Origin: an uncultured Acetobacteraceae bacterium
Lineage (GTDB): Bacteria; Pseudomonadota; Alphaproteobacteria; Acetobacterales; Acetobacteraceae
NCBI GenBank assembly: GCA_937902425.1
Contig: CALFNB010000040.1
Coordinates: 1-47,338, forward strand
Length of the DNA stretch: 47,338 nucleotides
Direction: 5' to 3'
Shown one piece after another: positions 33,532 through 42,700 of the stretch (its first letter is position 1; each line of letters begins with the position of its first letter). The position numbers were made by a program, and so were the translations under genes. Under the pieces are notes generated by a model. The model was not told the origin of the DNA, did not search any database, and saw only the letters and a list, made by a program, of their open reading frames with translations.

Positions 33532-35673
33532 TCAGTTGATCATCGTTATGGCGCCTTTGAGCATCAGCATGGCGTCGCCGCCAACCTTTGTCATCAGGCC
33601 TTTGATGTCCGTCATGATGGTGCCCTCGATCTTGACCATCATGCCTTTGATGGTGACCCCCATTGGATCGATCTTGATCGAACTGGGACCGACCTTCAAC
33701 TCGATCGACTGCATCGCCTCCATGCTGATATTGCCGAGGGAGGCTTTAACGGTGACGTTGCCCAGGGGGAGTTTCAGGTCGTAATTGCCCATCGACACTT
33801 CGGTCGACTGGTTGCCCATTTTGACCTTGAGGGTCTGGTCGCCCTTGACCTCGTACGCGGCGTTTCCAAACACGACTTTATGGCTGAAGTTGCCCTTCGT
33901 TATCTCGTACGAGCTGTCGCCCTTGGTGATCTTGGACGTGTGGTTGCCCTCGGTCACCTCGAACGAATGATCTTTCGTGATCGTGATGGTCTGTTTGCCT
34001 TTGACGGTAATCGTCTCGTCAACCTTGACCAGAACGATGCGGCAATTATCGACGGTCAGCTTTTCGTCATGCTCGACCTCGGTCGTCAGGTCCTTTTCCG
34101 CGTGGATGAAGATCAGTTCGCTGCCGGATTTATCGTCGAACGTCAGCTCGCTGAACTTTCCGGTGTCGCCTTTCAGGCTGGAGCGGGTGCGGAAGCCGGA
34201 TTTGGTCGCTTCGGCCTTCGTGTAAATCGGCTTTGAGAGGGTGTTGTACAGCCCGCCGACGACGATCGGCCGGTCTGGGTCGCCGTCGACGAACGCCACC
34301 GCAACCTCGGTGCCGACCCTGGGGATGAACTGCGCGCCCCAGCGGTTGCCGGCCCAGGGTTGAATGACGCGGGCCCAGATGGAGCCATCGCCGCTGGCCT
34401 CGGGGCGATAATCCCAGAAGAAGCGAACTTTCACGCGGGCCAGCTCATCGGTATGGATTTCCTCGCCATCCTGCATCTTGATGTCGGAGGTTGCCGTACC
34501 GCCGGACCCTTTGGAGTCGTTGCCTTTGGTTTGCGGCCCCATCACGATCGCCGAATGCACGCCGTCCATGCGGGGCCGGGGTGTGGCGATCGGCTGGCGC
34601 CAGGGTACGTTCGCCTTGAAGGCCTCGAACTGGTTCTGATAGGACGCGCTCCCGGTATTGCTGATCCAGCTGCTGTCTTCGATGACGTGATGCACCGAAC
34701 GTAACGCGTAGGACACGTCGTCCGGGGTGACCGGGGAATTTGCCAGAGTGAACTTGCCGCCAGGAACAAGCGCGCCAAAGTGACTGGCGCCATGATAGAG
34801 CGAGGTCGCCGCTTCGGCCGCTTCAATTTCAAATTTGGCGCGAGCTTCCACGACTGGATTGGAGTTGGTCAGCGCCGGCCAGTGATACACGTCGCGTCCG
34901 TCGGCGCCGACCGCCTTCAGAACGGTCTTGTGTTGATTATACAGCTTGGTCCCCGGATTTTCCGGATCATAATCGCCCATCGCATAAGAACCGGTGGCCG
35001 TGCGTACTGGCGGCTTCCATTCGAGAATTCCGCCGACATCGTTCTGGTTCACTGTGAAGTGCAAGGTCGCGTTGGGAATGTCCTGGAATGTCACGTTCTT
35101 GTCGGTGATGGTCAACGTGTGCTGTGACGCCGTGTGCTGAAAATAATAGAACCAGCCTTCCTGTTCCATCAGACGAAGCGCGAAAGCGTAGTCCGATTCA
35201 TTGAACTGAACGGTGTATGGCCTGCTCACGCTGGATGACACGGAGAAGCTAAAATCCGTGAGTCCGGCGTCATGAAACATCGCGGTCAGGATGTCCTGGG
35301 ACGATTTGTTTTGATAGACGCGACAGTCCACGGTTTGGTTCATGAACCATAACCGCGGCACGACGGTGATCGCATAGAGCTGAAATTCGTCGACTTTGGT
35401 CGCGCCGCGCTGGATACCGCTGGGCCTGACTTGCTGGACGATGCCGTGAAAATACCGGATGGGCCCGTTCACGTCCCGCATGGTTACGCAAACGGGCTGG
35501 TTCAGCAGCTTATTCGGATCGAACACGCCGATCTGGCTCACGGCCATGATCTCGAACCGGAACGTGCGACTGATACCTTCGTCCGCGACCAGGTGCGTGG
35601 GAATCAACGCATCGGTCGCCAGCGGCGTCGCGGTCATCGATATCAGAGCCTTGTCGCGAACCCATGCTGCCAT
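33532..35673 (-). CDS. vgrG: T6SS spike protein VgrG/TssI
   Basis: This 713-residue protein has the gp27-like base (about residues 1-380; YFHGIVQQV, YQNKSSQDILTAMF, LRLMEQEGWFYYF), the gp5-like OB domain with the WARVIQPWAGNRWGAQFIPRVGTEVAVAFVDGDPDRPIVVGGLYN signature split over about 435-485, and a C-terminal beta-helix of short repeats (ITKGD, GNFSHKV, MGNYDLK). It ends soon after the helix (GAITMIN), so no effector domain is fused. A separate tip protein and adaptor would be expected; none is adjacent. The 461 bp upstream (35674-36134) hold no gene that I can support. Confidence 0.95.
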   Translation of the reverse strand: MAAWVRDKALISMTATPLATDALIPTHLVADEGISRTFRFEIMAVSQIGVFDPNKLLNQPVCVTMRDVNGPIRYFHGIVQQVRPSGIQRGATKVDEFQLYAITVVPRLWFMNQTVDCRVYQNKSSQDILTAMFHDAGLTDFSFSVSSSVSRPYTVQFNESDYAFALRLMEQEGWFYYFQHTASQHTLTITDKNVTFQDIPNATLHFTVNQNDVGGILEWKPPVRTATGSYAMGDYDPENPGTKLYNQHKTVLKAVGADGRDVYHWPALTNSNPVVEARAKFEIEAAEAATSLYHGASHFGALVPGGKFTLANSPVTPDDVSYALRSVHHVIEDSSWISNTGSASYQNQFEAFKANVPWRQPIATPRPRMDGVHSAIVMGPQTKGNDSKGSGGTATSDIKMQDGEEIHTDELARVKVRFFWDYRPEASGDGSIWARVIQPWAGNRWGAQFIPRVGTEVAVAFVDGDPDRPIVVGGLYNTLSKPIYTKAEATKSGFRTRSSLKGDTGKFSELTFDDKSGSELIFIHAEKDLTTEVEHDEKLTVDNCRIVLVKVDETITVKGKQTITITKDHSFEVTEGNHTSKITKGDSSYEITKGNFSHKVVFGNAAYEVKGDQTLKVKMGNQSTEVSMGNYDLKLPLGNVTVKASLGNISMEAMQSIELKVGPSSIKIDPMGVTIKGMMVKIEGTIMTDIKGLMTKVGGDAMLMLKGAITMIN

Positions 35674-36134
35674 TTTTCGTTCTGCCTCATATGGTCAGTG
35701 GGTTGGCCGACGGCGTTCCCCGCTATTGGGACGTGTATCAGATTTGAGCGGCCGCTGTCGACCGTGAAACATACTTGGCAGTAGCTCCGATTATTGGCCA
35801 AACATCGCCTTCTCCCATGCAGACGGCCACTTTGTCATGGCCTGCGTGATGTCCGGCACGGCTCATGGCCAGGCAACGTTCAGAGACGTCCAGGACGATG
35901 GCTACCAAAACCAAAACGCTCCGCCTGTTCCGTATTGACCAGTGACGGATTCACACCGAATCAAGCCGGTCGTGTCGTCCAGCGTCGCGCGCCTGGAGAT
36001 TGCTTCGCCCGACGCGCGATGACCACGGCGGCCGAGTGCCGACCCGACCCTGAAACGCTTCCAGCGAGCTTGCATGGGACGATACCGCCGATGTTGGTTC
36101 ATGCGTCCGATCCCCGTGACAAAGCAATGCCGCG

Positions 36135-36530
36135 TCATGATCGTCGATGCTCCGCGGTGGGCGTCTGGCGCCGGAACACTTCGATCTCGCCGGCGGCGGC
36201 GGCTGCCAGTGCCACACTCCAGGAAGCGAAATCTTTGGCACCCGGAAGCTGCGCGGGGAGGATTTGCGTTGTCGGGCGCCAGGCGGGGTCGTGCTCGGTG
36301 ATCGACAGTGCGGACCCATCCTGGAGCCCAAACACCAGCAAGAACGTGTCGCCGACAAACCGGTCGGCTTTGGTGGCGACAACCCGGTCGATTTCATGCC
36401 ATCGCACCAGCCGCGACGCGGTCGGAGTATGTATATGAAAGCCGTCGGACGAAACCAGTATCGTCGCGTCTCTTGCCGCGCGGCGGGACGGTAGCCGCCG
36501 GATCACCCAATTTTCGATGCGTTTGAACAC
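36135..36530 (-). CDS. Small soluble protein, candidate immunity protein
   Basis: This 131-residue protein starts with GTG (36528-36530) and has a basic N-terminus (IRRLPSRRAAR), then alternating strands (ATILVSSDGFHIHT, SRLVRWHEIDRVVATKADRF, TFLLVFGLQDGSALSITEHDPAW) and a terminal helix. This looks like a compact beta-sheet fold with no signal peptide or membrane segment. Its Shine-Dalgarno (GAGTAGG) contains the stop codon of the upstream gene, 6 nt away, so the pair is tightly coupled. Such an arrangement just upstream of vgrG is typical of effector-immunity pairs. It is unassigned to any family with certainty; a T6SS chaperone is the alternative. Confidence 0.5.
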   Translation of the reverse strand: MFKRIENWVIRRLPSRRAARDATILVSSDGFHIHTPTASRLVRWHEIDRVVATKADRFVGDTFLLVFGLQDGSALSITEHDPAWRPTTQILPAQLPGAKDFASWSVALAAAAAGEIEVFRRQTPTAEHRRS

Positions 36531-36536
36531 AGATGC

Positions 36537-37307
36537 CTACTCGGTCCACTCGATCGGCAAAAGCCGCCAAATGGCTTGTGTGGTGGCATGCGCGACGTGC
36601 TTGATGTCGTCATGTTCCAACCAACAGTAGAACAGGCCGCCGGCGAAGCCGCCAATCAGGATCGCGCCTCCTTCAGTTACCTCGCCTATCACGGGGATCA
36701 CCAATGATGGACCCACCACGGTAGCCGCCCATGTCGCCCCGGCCACCACCCCTCCGCTCCACGCGCCGAGAGTTCCAACTCCCAGGTTCAGGGCCGCGCC
36801 GGTGACCTCCTCGGTCCCGACCTCGACCCCGTGTCCGGGCGGAGCCTTTTCAATAGCCACGCCGATCGACACTATCTGCAAAACAACGCCCGCGAGGCCG
36901 GCGCGCCGGCTGATGAAGGCGATCTTGTTGGTCACCGCGCGCGCCTTGCCGACACTGGTGAGAACGGCATTAATGCTGCCTTTTCTCTCCAACAGCGACT
37001 CCAAACTCGGCAGACTGTTGGCTGGTTTCAGCACTTCCGAGTAAAACTTGCCCAGCGGACTGAGCGGCTCGCGCATTTGAAGTACCAGGCCGTTCCGCTC
37101 GACCTCCACGAGTTGACGTGCCTCTTCCATCGTGATGTTGCCGCGGGCAAGCAATTCGTCGGCCTGACTTTGAATGACGCGGTCCGCTTTCTCGTAGAGT
37201 AACCGCCAGAACCCGTCCCATCCGAAGTTTGCGAGGACAGGGAACGCGATTTCGACAGTCTCACTGAATTGCACCGCGTAACTGTACCGCGTCGGGCTTT
37301 CAGACAT
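36537..37307 (-). CDS. Glycine-rich hydrophobic protein, candidate pore-forming T6SS effector
   Basis: This 256-residue protein has a polar helical first half (residues about 1-125; YEKADRVIQSQADELLARG, MEEARQLVEVERNG) and a second half with three hydrophobic glycine-rich segments: AGLAGVVLQIVSIGVAI, LGVGTLGAWSGGVVAGATWAA, and GGAILIGGFAGGLFYCW. It has no signal peptide. GxxxG-rich hairpins of this type occur in colicin-like and T6SS membrane-depolarising toxins. The gene is coupled to a small partner and both lead toward vgrG. An ATG at 37307 was preferred; the frame is open to a TTG at 37376. Function is inferred; a chaperone-like helper is possible. Confidence 0.5.
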   Translation of the reverse strand: MSESPTRYSYAVQFSETVEIAFPVLANFGWDGFWRLLYEKADRVIQSQADELLARGNITMEEARQLVEVERNGLVLQMREPLSPLGKFYSEVLKPANSLPSLESLLERKGSINAVLTSVGKARAVTNKIAFISRRAGLAGVVLQIVSIGVAIEKAPPGHGVEVGTEEVTGAALNLGVGTLGAWSGGVVAGATWAATVVGPSLVIPVIGEVTEGGAILIGGFAGGLFYCWLEHDDIKHVAHATTQAIWRLLPIEWTE

Positions 37308-37425
37308 CTCCGTCGTGCTCCTCAGACCGGACCGCGAAACTACTCCGGGCGCATGTGGATCCCAAGGTGATTTCAACAGCCGCCGGATTTGTCATGGCCG
37401 GCGGGATGTTGGTACGCCGGTGCCG

Positions 37426-38925
37426 TCACACGGTACCCTCATGCGCCGCCATCCGCCGGATCGTTCCCGACGTACTATGACCCTCTCGCAGGTCCACCAG
37501 CAGCACCTCGCCGCCCCACCCGCGCACGAGATCGCCGCCGACCACCTGATCCACGGTGTAATCCGCGCCCTTGATCAGCACGTCCGGCCGCAGCGCGCGG
37601 ATCAGTTCCAGCGGCGTGTCCTCATCGAACAGCACCACCATGTCGACCGGCGACAGCGACGCCATGACGATCGCTCGCGCATCCTCATTCTGCACCGGCC
37701 GCGTCGGACCCTTGAGCCGCCGCACCGAGGCGTCCGTGTTCAACGCCACGATCAGCCGGTCGCAGCCCATGCGGGCCCGGGTCAGCAGGTGGACATGACC
37801 CGGATGGATCAGGTCGAAGCAACCGTTGGCGAAACCGACGCGCAGGCCTTGCGCGCGCCATGCCCCGGCGAGGTCCATCGCCTCCTCCAGGACGCGCACT
37901 TTGCGGTCGGTGCTGGCCAGAACGTCGGTATGCAGGGCGTTCAGCAGTTCGGCCTGGCTCACCGTCGCGGTGCCGGTTTTCTCGACCGAGATGCCGGCCG
38001 TGACGTTGGCCAGCATCGCCGCTTCGGGCAATGGCGCACCCGCCGCCAGAGCCACCGCGAGCGCCGCGACCAGCGTGTCGCCCGCGCCGGAGACGTCGGC
38101 GACCTCCCGCGCGCGGGTTGGGAAATGCATCGCCGGCTCACCGCGGCGGACCAATGTCAGGCCCTTGGCGGAGCGCTTGACCAGCACCGCCTCGCCGCCG
38201 GTGGCGTCCAGAGCGGCGCGGCCGGCGCGATCGGCCTCGGCGTCGAACTGGATGTCGACATGGGTGGCGACGCGGACCTCGTGCTCATTCGGGGTCAGCA
38301 CGGTGACGCCGCGATAGGCGGTGAAATCCGGCCGTTTCGGGTCGGCGATCACCGGTTTGCCGCGCCCCGCGATCAGGTCCAGCAACGGGCTCAGGACGGC
38401 GTCGCACAGGACGCCCTTGGCGTAATCCGACAGGATGACGACGTCGACACGGTCCAGCGCGGCGTCGACGCGCGACAGCAGGGCGGCGGCGGTCGTCTCA
38501 TCCAGCGCCGCCGTGGTTTCTTCATCCAGCCGCAGCAACTGGTGGGCACCGGCGATGAACCGGGTCTTCGACGTCGTGGGCCGGCCAGGCGCCACGATCA
38601 GCGCCACCTCGATCCGCGCGTCGTCCTGGAGCAGCCTGGCGAGCGCGCGTCCGGCGTCATCGTCGCCGATCACCCCCGCCAGTACCGCCTGTCCACCAAG
38701 GGTGACGACGTTCATGGCGACATTGGCCGCGCCGCCGGGGGTGTCGTGATGCCGGGTCGGGCGCAGCACCGGGATCGGTGCTTCCGGCGACAGCCGGTGC
38801 GCGTCGCCGATTCGGTAACGATCGAGGATCGCGTCGCCGATGACCAGCACCCGCGCGCGGCCAAAATGGCGAACAACGCCCGCGAGTTCCCGGTCGTTTG
38901 GTGGTTCGGGCGCGTGGTTCGTCAT
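37426..38925 (-). CDS. hldE: Bifunctional heptose-7-phosphate kinase / heptose-1-phosphate adenylyltransferase HldE
   Basis: This 499-residue protein fuses two enzymes of ADP-L-glycero-D-manno-heptose synthesis. The N-terminal ribokinase-fold domain (about 1-330) has VLVIGDAILDRYRIGD, PGGAANVAMNVVTLGG and the catalytic SGAGDT near residue 278. The C-terminal nucleotidyltransferase domain (about 360-499) has FANGCFDLIHPGHVHLL and a GADYT segment. The product feeds heptosyltransferases of LPS core assembly; free heptose phosphates are also host signals. It points away from the glycosyltransferase block on the plus strand. Confidence 0.95.
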   Translation of the reverse strand: MTNHAPEPPNDRELAGVVRHFGRARVLVIGDAILDRYRIGDAHRLSPEAPIPVLRPTRHHDTPGGAANVAMNVVTLGGQAVLAGVIGDDDAGRALARLLQDDARIEVALIVAPGRPTTSKTRFIAGAHQLLRLDEETTAALDETTAAALLSRVDAALDRVDVVILSDYAKGVLCDAVLSPLLDLIAGRGKPVIADPKRPDFTAYRGVTVLTPNEHEVRVATHVDIQFDAEADRAGRAALDATGGEAVLVKRSAKGLTLVRRGEPAMHFPTRAREVADVSGAGDTLVAALAVALAAGAPLPEAAMLANVTAGISVEKTGTATVSQAELLNALHTDVLASTDRKVRVLEEAMDLAGAWRAQGLRVGFANGCFDLIHPGHVHLLTRARMGCDRLIVALNTDASVRRLKGPTRPVQNEDARAIVMASLSPVDMVVLFDEDTPLELIRALRPDVLIKGADYTVDQVVGGDLVRGWGGEVLLVDLREGHSTSGTIRRMAAHEGTV

Positions 38926-38951
38926 GGCTCCGGTCCAATTGGTGATGCGGC

Positions 38952-39007
38952 GGGAGATGGGCAGCGGGAGATGGGCAGCGGGAGATGGGCAGCGGGAGAT
39001 GGATAGC
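38952..39007. repeat. Tandem repeat, four 14-bp units
   Basis: GGGAGATGGGCAGC is repeated at 38952, 38966 and 38980, then once with a change (GGGAGATGGATAGC). It lies 26 bp upstream of hldE in the divergent intergenic region. Confidence 0.85.
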
Positions 39008-39036
39008 AGCCGCGACCCCGAATGGCACGCCTATCT

Positions 39037-39081
39037 GGATAGCGCGGGTTTGGATAGTACGGGTCCGGATAGCGCGGGCGT
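39037..39081. repeat. Tandem repeat, three 15-bp units
   Basis: GGATAGCGCGGGTTT, GGATAGTACGGGTCC and GGATAGCGCGGGCGT follow each other directly. Together with the 14-bp repeat just before, it fills much of the 38926-39194 gap, in which no gene is seen. Confidence 0.8.
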
Positions 39082-39194
39082 TTTGCCGCACCCGCGAAAT
39101 TTCACCGGCATACCGGACGATACACGGTTCCCTGGCAGCCGGTGTCGCGTTAGAAGCAACCATCGTGGCCGTCCCGCCGCTTGAAGGAGGTATC

Positions 39195-39590
39195 GTGAAC
39201 TACTTTCCGCCGTTCGAGGTGATTCGTCGTTCGGTTGATATCCAGGCCGTGCGCGGCGATCTGCGGGTTAACCTGTCCTATGAGGATTTCGTTAAACTTC
39301 TGAAGCTCATGATCAGCGGCATCGAGGTCGATGAGGATTGGTATGCGCGCGCGTATGACGATATCGGGCAGGCGATCAGGGCGGGCAGCATCAGTTCCGC
39401 GCGACAGCATTTCGTCAACGACGGCTATTTCGAAGGCCGTTTGCCGGCCCCGATCCGGGTCGATGAGGCATGGTACCTCCGCCGTTACCCGGACGTCGCC
39501 GAGGGGATCCGCAAAGGCATACTGACTTCGGCGCAGGAGCATTTCGACATGGACGGGTACAAAGAGGGACGGCTTCCCTTTGAAATGTGA
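39195..39590 (+). CDS. Small protein with two WYxxxYPDV...GYxEGRLP repeats
   Basis: This 131-residue protein starts at a GTG with GAAGGAGG 5 nt upstream; the frame is open further up through tandem repeats, which were excluded. It contains two copies of a 40-residue unit: VDEDWYARAYDDIGQAIRAG..SARQHFVNDGYFEGRLP and VDEAWYLRRYPDVAEGIRKG..SAQEHFDMDGYKEGRLP. Units like this are common as accessory modules in acetobacterial glycosyltransferases and methyltransferases, as I recall. Here they stand alone, beside a giant glycosyltransferase. The function is unknown; a carbohydrate-related accessory role is inferred. Confidence 0.75.
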   Translation: MNYFPPFEVIRRSVDIQAVRGDLRVNLSYEDFVKLLKLMISGIEVDEDWYARAYDDIGQAIRAGSISSARQHFVNDGYFEGRLPAPIRVDEAWYLRRYPDVAEGIRKGILTSAQEHFDMDGYKEGRLPFEM

Positions 39591-39713
39591 ACCCCCAGTG
39601 GGATGTGAACCCCCGGTCGGACGCGAAACCCTGGTGGGATGTGAACCCCCGGTGGGACGTGAAATCCTGATGAGACGTGACTCCTCGGTGAGACGTGATA
39701 CTCCGGCTGATCA
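39588..39713. repeat. Degenerate minisatellite, seven 18-bp units
   Basis: Units such as TGAACCCCCGGTGGGACG run from the stop codon of the small repeat protein to 39713. Similarity to the first units decays toward the right. The first TGA is the gene's stop, so the array begins inside the coding end. Confidence 0.85.
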
Positions 39714-39760
39714 CCGTCGGCCCGCCACCTGGCGACGCTGCCTGATACGATGAGGAATCG

Positions 39761-42700
39761 ATGACACGGCGGCCGTCGCGTAAGGTTTCCGCCCGCTCAC
39801 GCGGAGGGCAGATCGCCACCAAGACCGCCGGCGAAGCGGTGCCGCCCGTGCAACTGCCCTCGGCACCGGCGGAACCGGAGACGCCCGCTTCGACGATCCG
39901 GGTTGAACTGAACGACGTGATCGAAGGGTGGCCGACCAATTCGCGGTTCGATGTCGTGCTGCGTGGCCAGATCACCTCGACCTCGCCGGCCGACACGCTG
40001 TCGATCCGCGACCCGGCCGGGGTTGAACTGACGGCGATCCAGTTCGGCCATGGGGACGCCCAGGAAGCGGTGACGCTGGAGAGTGGGAAGAGTGCGTTCC
40101 GGGCGGGGTTCCAGCTGTATTTGCCGATGCCCGGCGGCGAGGAGATCCGGATCGCGGACATGTGGCTCCAGGCGCGGGCCCGGGACGGCGCGGTGTTCGA
40201 GGAAGGCCTGCGGCTGGGTTGCATGGGGGAGCAGGCGGCGATCCTGGTCGGTCCGGCCCGTGACATGACGGGCGTGGAAATCCCTCCGCCAAGTGGGATC
40301 GTGTATCTGGAAGCGGCCGAAATCGGCACCGATGGCCGGCTGCGGGTGCACGGCTGGACCCTGGCCCAATCGCCGATCGTCGCGGTGCAGATCTTGGTCG
40401 ACGGCGCCCGGGTCGGTGCCGCGATCCAAAACCGGGAGCGGGACGACGTGGCGGACGCCTATCCCGCCTATCCCAACGCCCGGCACGCCGGTTTCGCTCT
40501 GGAGCGGGCGATGGACGAGGCGATGCGCGGCGCCGCCAACGCGACCGCGCAGGTGTTGTGCCTGAGCGGCTCCTGTCTCTCCACGACGATCCCGTTGGTG
40601 CACCCGGCCGCGCCAGCCCGCGTGGACGCGCCCATGCCGCATGCCGCCGGGGTCGCCGAGTCGCCGTTTCTCGTCATGTGCGATCATGCGGTCCTCACCT
40701 CCCCGGGGGTGCTGTTGGTCGAAGGCTGGGCGACCTCCGGGCCGGGCATCGAACGGATCCTGATCGAGGTCGACGGCCGGCCGGTCGGCGACGCCGATTA
40801 TGGCCGGGACCGCGCTGACGTCGCGTCGCTGCACGCCGGCGTGCCGGTCGCGACGGGGTACGGTTTCGAGCGAGCGATCCAGGGTCTCTCGGGCGGCGCG
40901 CTTGAGGTTCGAATTATCGCGGTCAGCCTGGGCGGCGACAGCAAAGCGGTGAGCGTTACCCTGGCGCCGCTCCCTCCGTCGGCGTTCCGGTTCGAACTCG
41001 ATGGGCCGCGAACGCAGGACGGCGTCGCGGTGCAGCCGATCACCGGCCGCCTCGTGGTCGAGGGTTGGGCGCTGGCGCGTGACGGGGTCGCCGGGATCGA
41101 CGTGGAACTGGACGGCACGCGGATCGGACAGGCTCATTTCGGCATGGCGCGGCCCGATGTGGCGGCGGCGTTTCCGGACTGGGACGGCGCCGAGCGCAGC
41201 GGCTACACGTTTCATTGTCCGGCGCGCGCGTTGCCGGACGGTGAGCACGTCATTCAGGTGATCACCCGATCGAAGGCCGGCGAGCAGTACGTTCACGCGT
41301 TTCGCATTCAGGTCAGCAAGGCCGACGATCCGGAGGCTGAGGCATCGATCCGGCGCCGCATCCGGCGGGTCGAGCGCAACACGATGGACGGCGTGCTGGA
41401 TCAACTCGCCTGGCACCCGGCGTTTCATTTGTTTGTCACTGGCGGTTCGCGAGATGTCGTGGCCCAGGAGAAGGCCTGGGACCTGACGTTCCTTTCGATC
41501 ATGGAGCAATCCTGGCCGGACTGGGGCGTGACCGTTCTCGCTTCCGACACGCACGACGCCGCGGCGGCACGGGCCGCGATCGCGCGTCTCGCGCACGAAA
41601 GCGCGTCGCGATTCGTGGTGATCGATCCGTCGGACGCGGCTGCGTGGCGCGCGCCGTTGGCATCCCGGACGACGGCCTCCCTGATCGCCCTGCTCGCGTC
41701 CGGCGACGAACCGGGGTGCGACGCGCTGGGTGCCTTCGCGATCGCCAGCGGGATCCATCGCGGCGCCGACTGCCTCTACGCGGACGAGTTCCGCGTGGCA
41801 CCGGGCGGCACGCGGCCGGAGCCGTTTTTCAAGCCGGATTTTTCGCCGGCTTTGTTGCTGTCGGAGAATTATATCGGCCGCCCGCTGGTCGTGCGGCCCG
41901 CGTTGCTGGCCGCCACCGGTGCGACCGCCGAGCAACTGTTACGCGACGGGTTTCATGACCTCGCGCTGCGCTGCACGGAGGCCGCCGCCGAGACGTATCA
42001 TGTCGCTGAATTGCTGTGCCGGACTGACGGCGGCACGGCCGCGTATGCGGATGATGGCGCCACCGCGGTGGAGCGCGCGATGCAACGGCGCGGCATCGCC
42101 GCTGAGGTCCTGCCGGGAGCGGTACCGCGGACGTGGCGGGTGCGGCGCACGGCGCCGATCACTGGCAAGGTGTCCATCATCGTGCCGACCTGCGCGGCGA
42201 AGGGCTATATCGAGACCTGTCTGACGACGTTGCGCGCGACGACCGCATACCAGAATTATGAGATCGTCTGCATCGATAACATTCCGGAGGAAGCAGCAAC
42301 CTGGAAGACGTTCGTGCGCGATCACGCCGACAAGGTCGTGGAAATGCCGGCGCCGTTCAACTGGTCGCGCTTCAACAACGCCGCCGCCGCCGCCGCGGAT
42401 GGCGAATACCTGCTGTTCCTCAATGACGACATCGAGGTCATTCAACCGGACTGGCTGGAGACCATGCTGGAAGCGGCGTCATGGCCCGGCGTCGGCATCG
42501 TCGGCGCCCGTCTGCTGTACCCGAACCGCACCGTGCAGCACGCCGGCATGTTTCTCGGCGACGGCATGGGCCGGCACGCGTTTCGTCACGCCACCGAGAC
42601 CGATCCGGGCTATTTCGGTCTCGCATTGACCCAGCGCGAGGTGATCGCGGTGACCGGCGCCTGCCTGCTGGTCAGCCGCGACACCTTCGAGCGGCTTGGC

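Noticed and set aside
35794-36438. 214-residue plus-strand frame between vgrG and the small partner gene
   Set aside because: It runs across the antisense of the candidate immunity gene; the translation is Arg/Ser/Pro-rich without motifs or a ribosome-binding site.
39588-39713. Possible CRISPR array
   Set aside because: The 18-bp units are directly adjacent with no spacers, and no cas genes are present.
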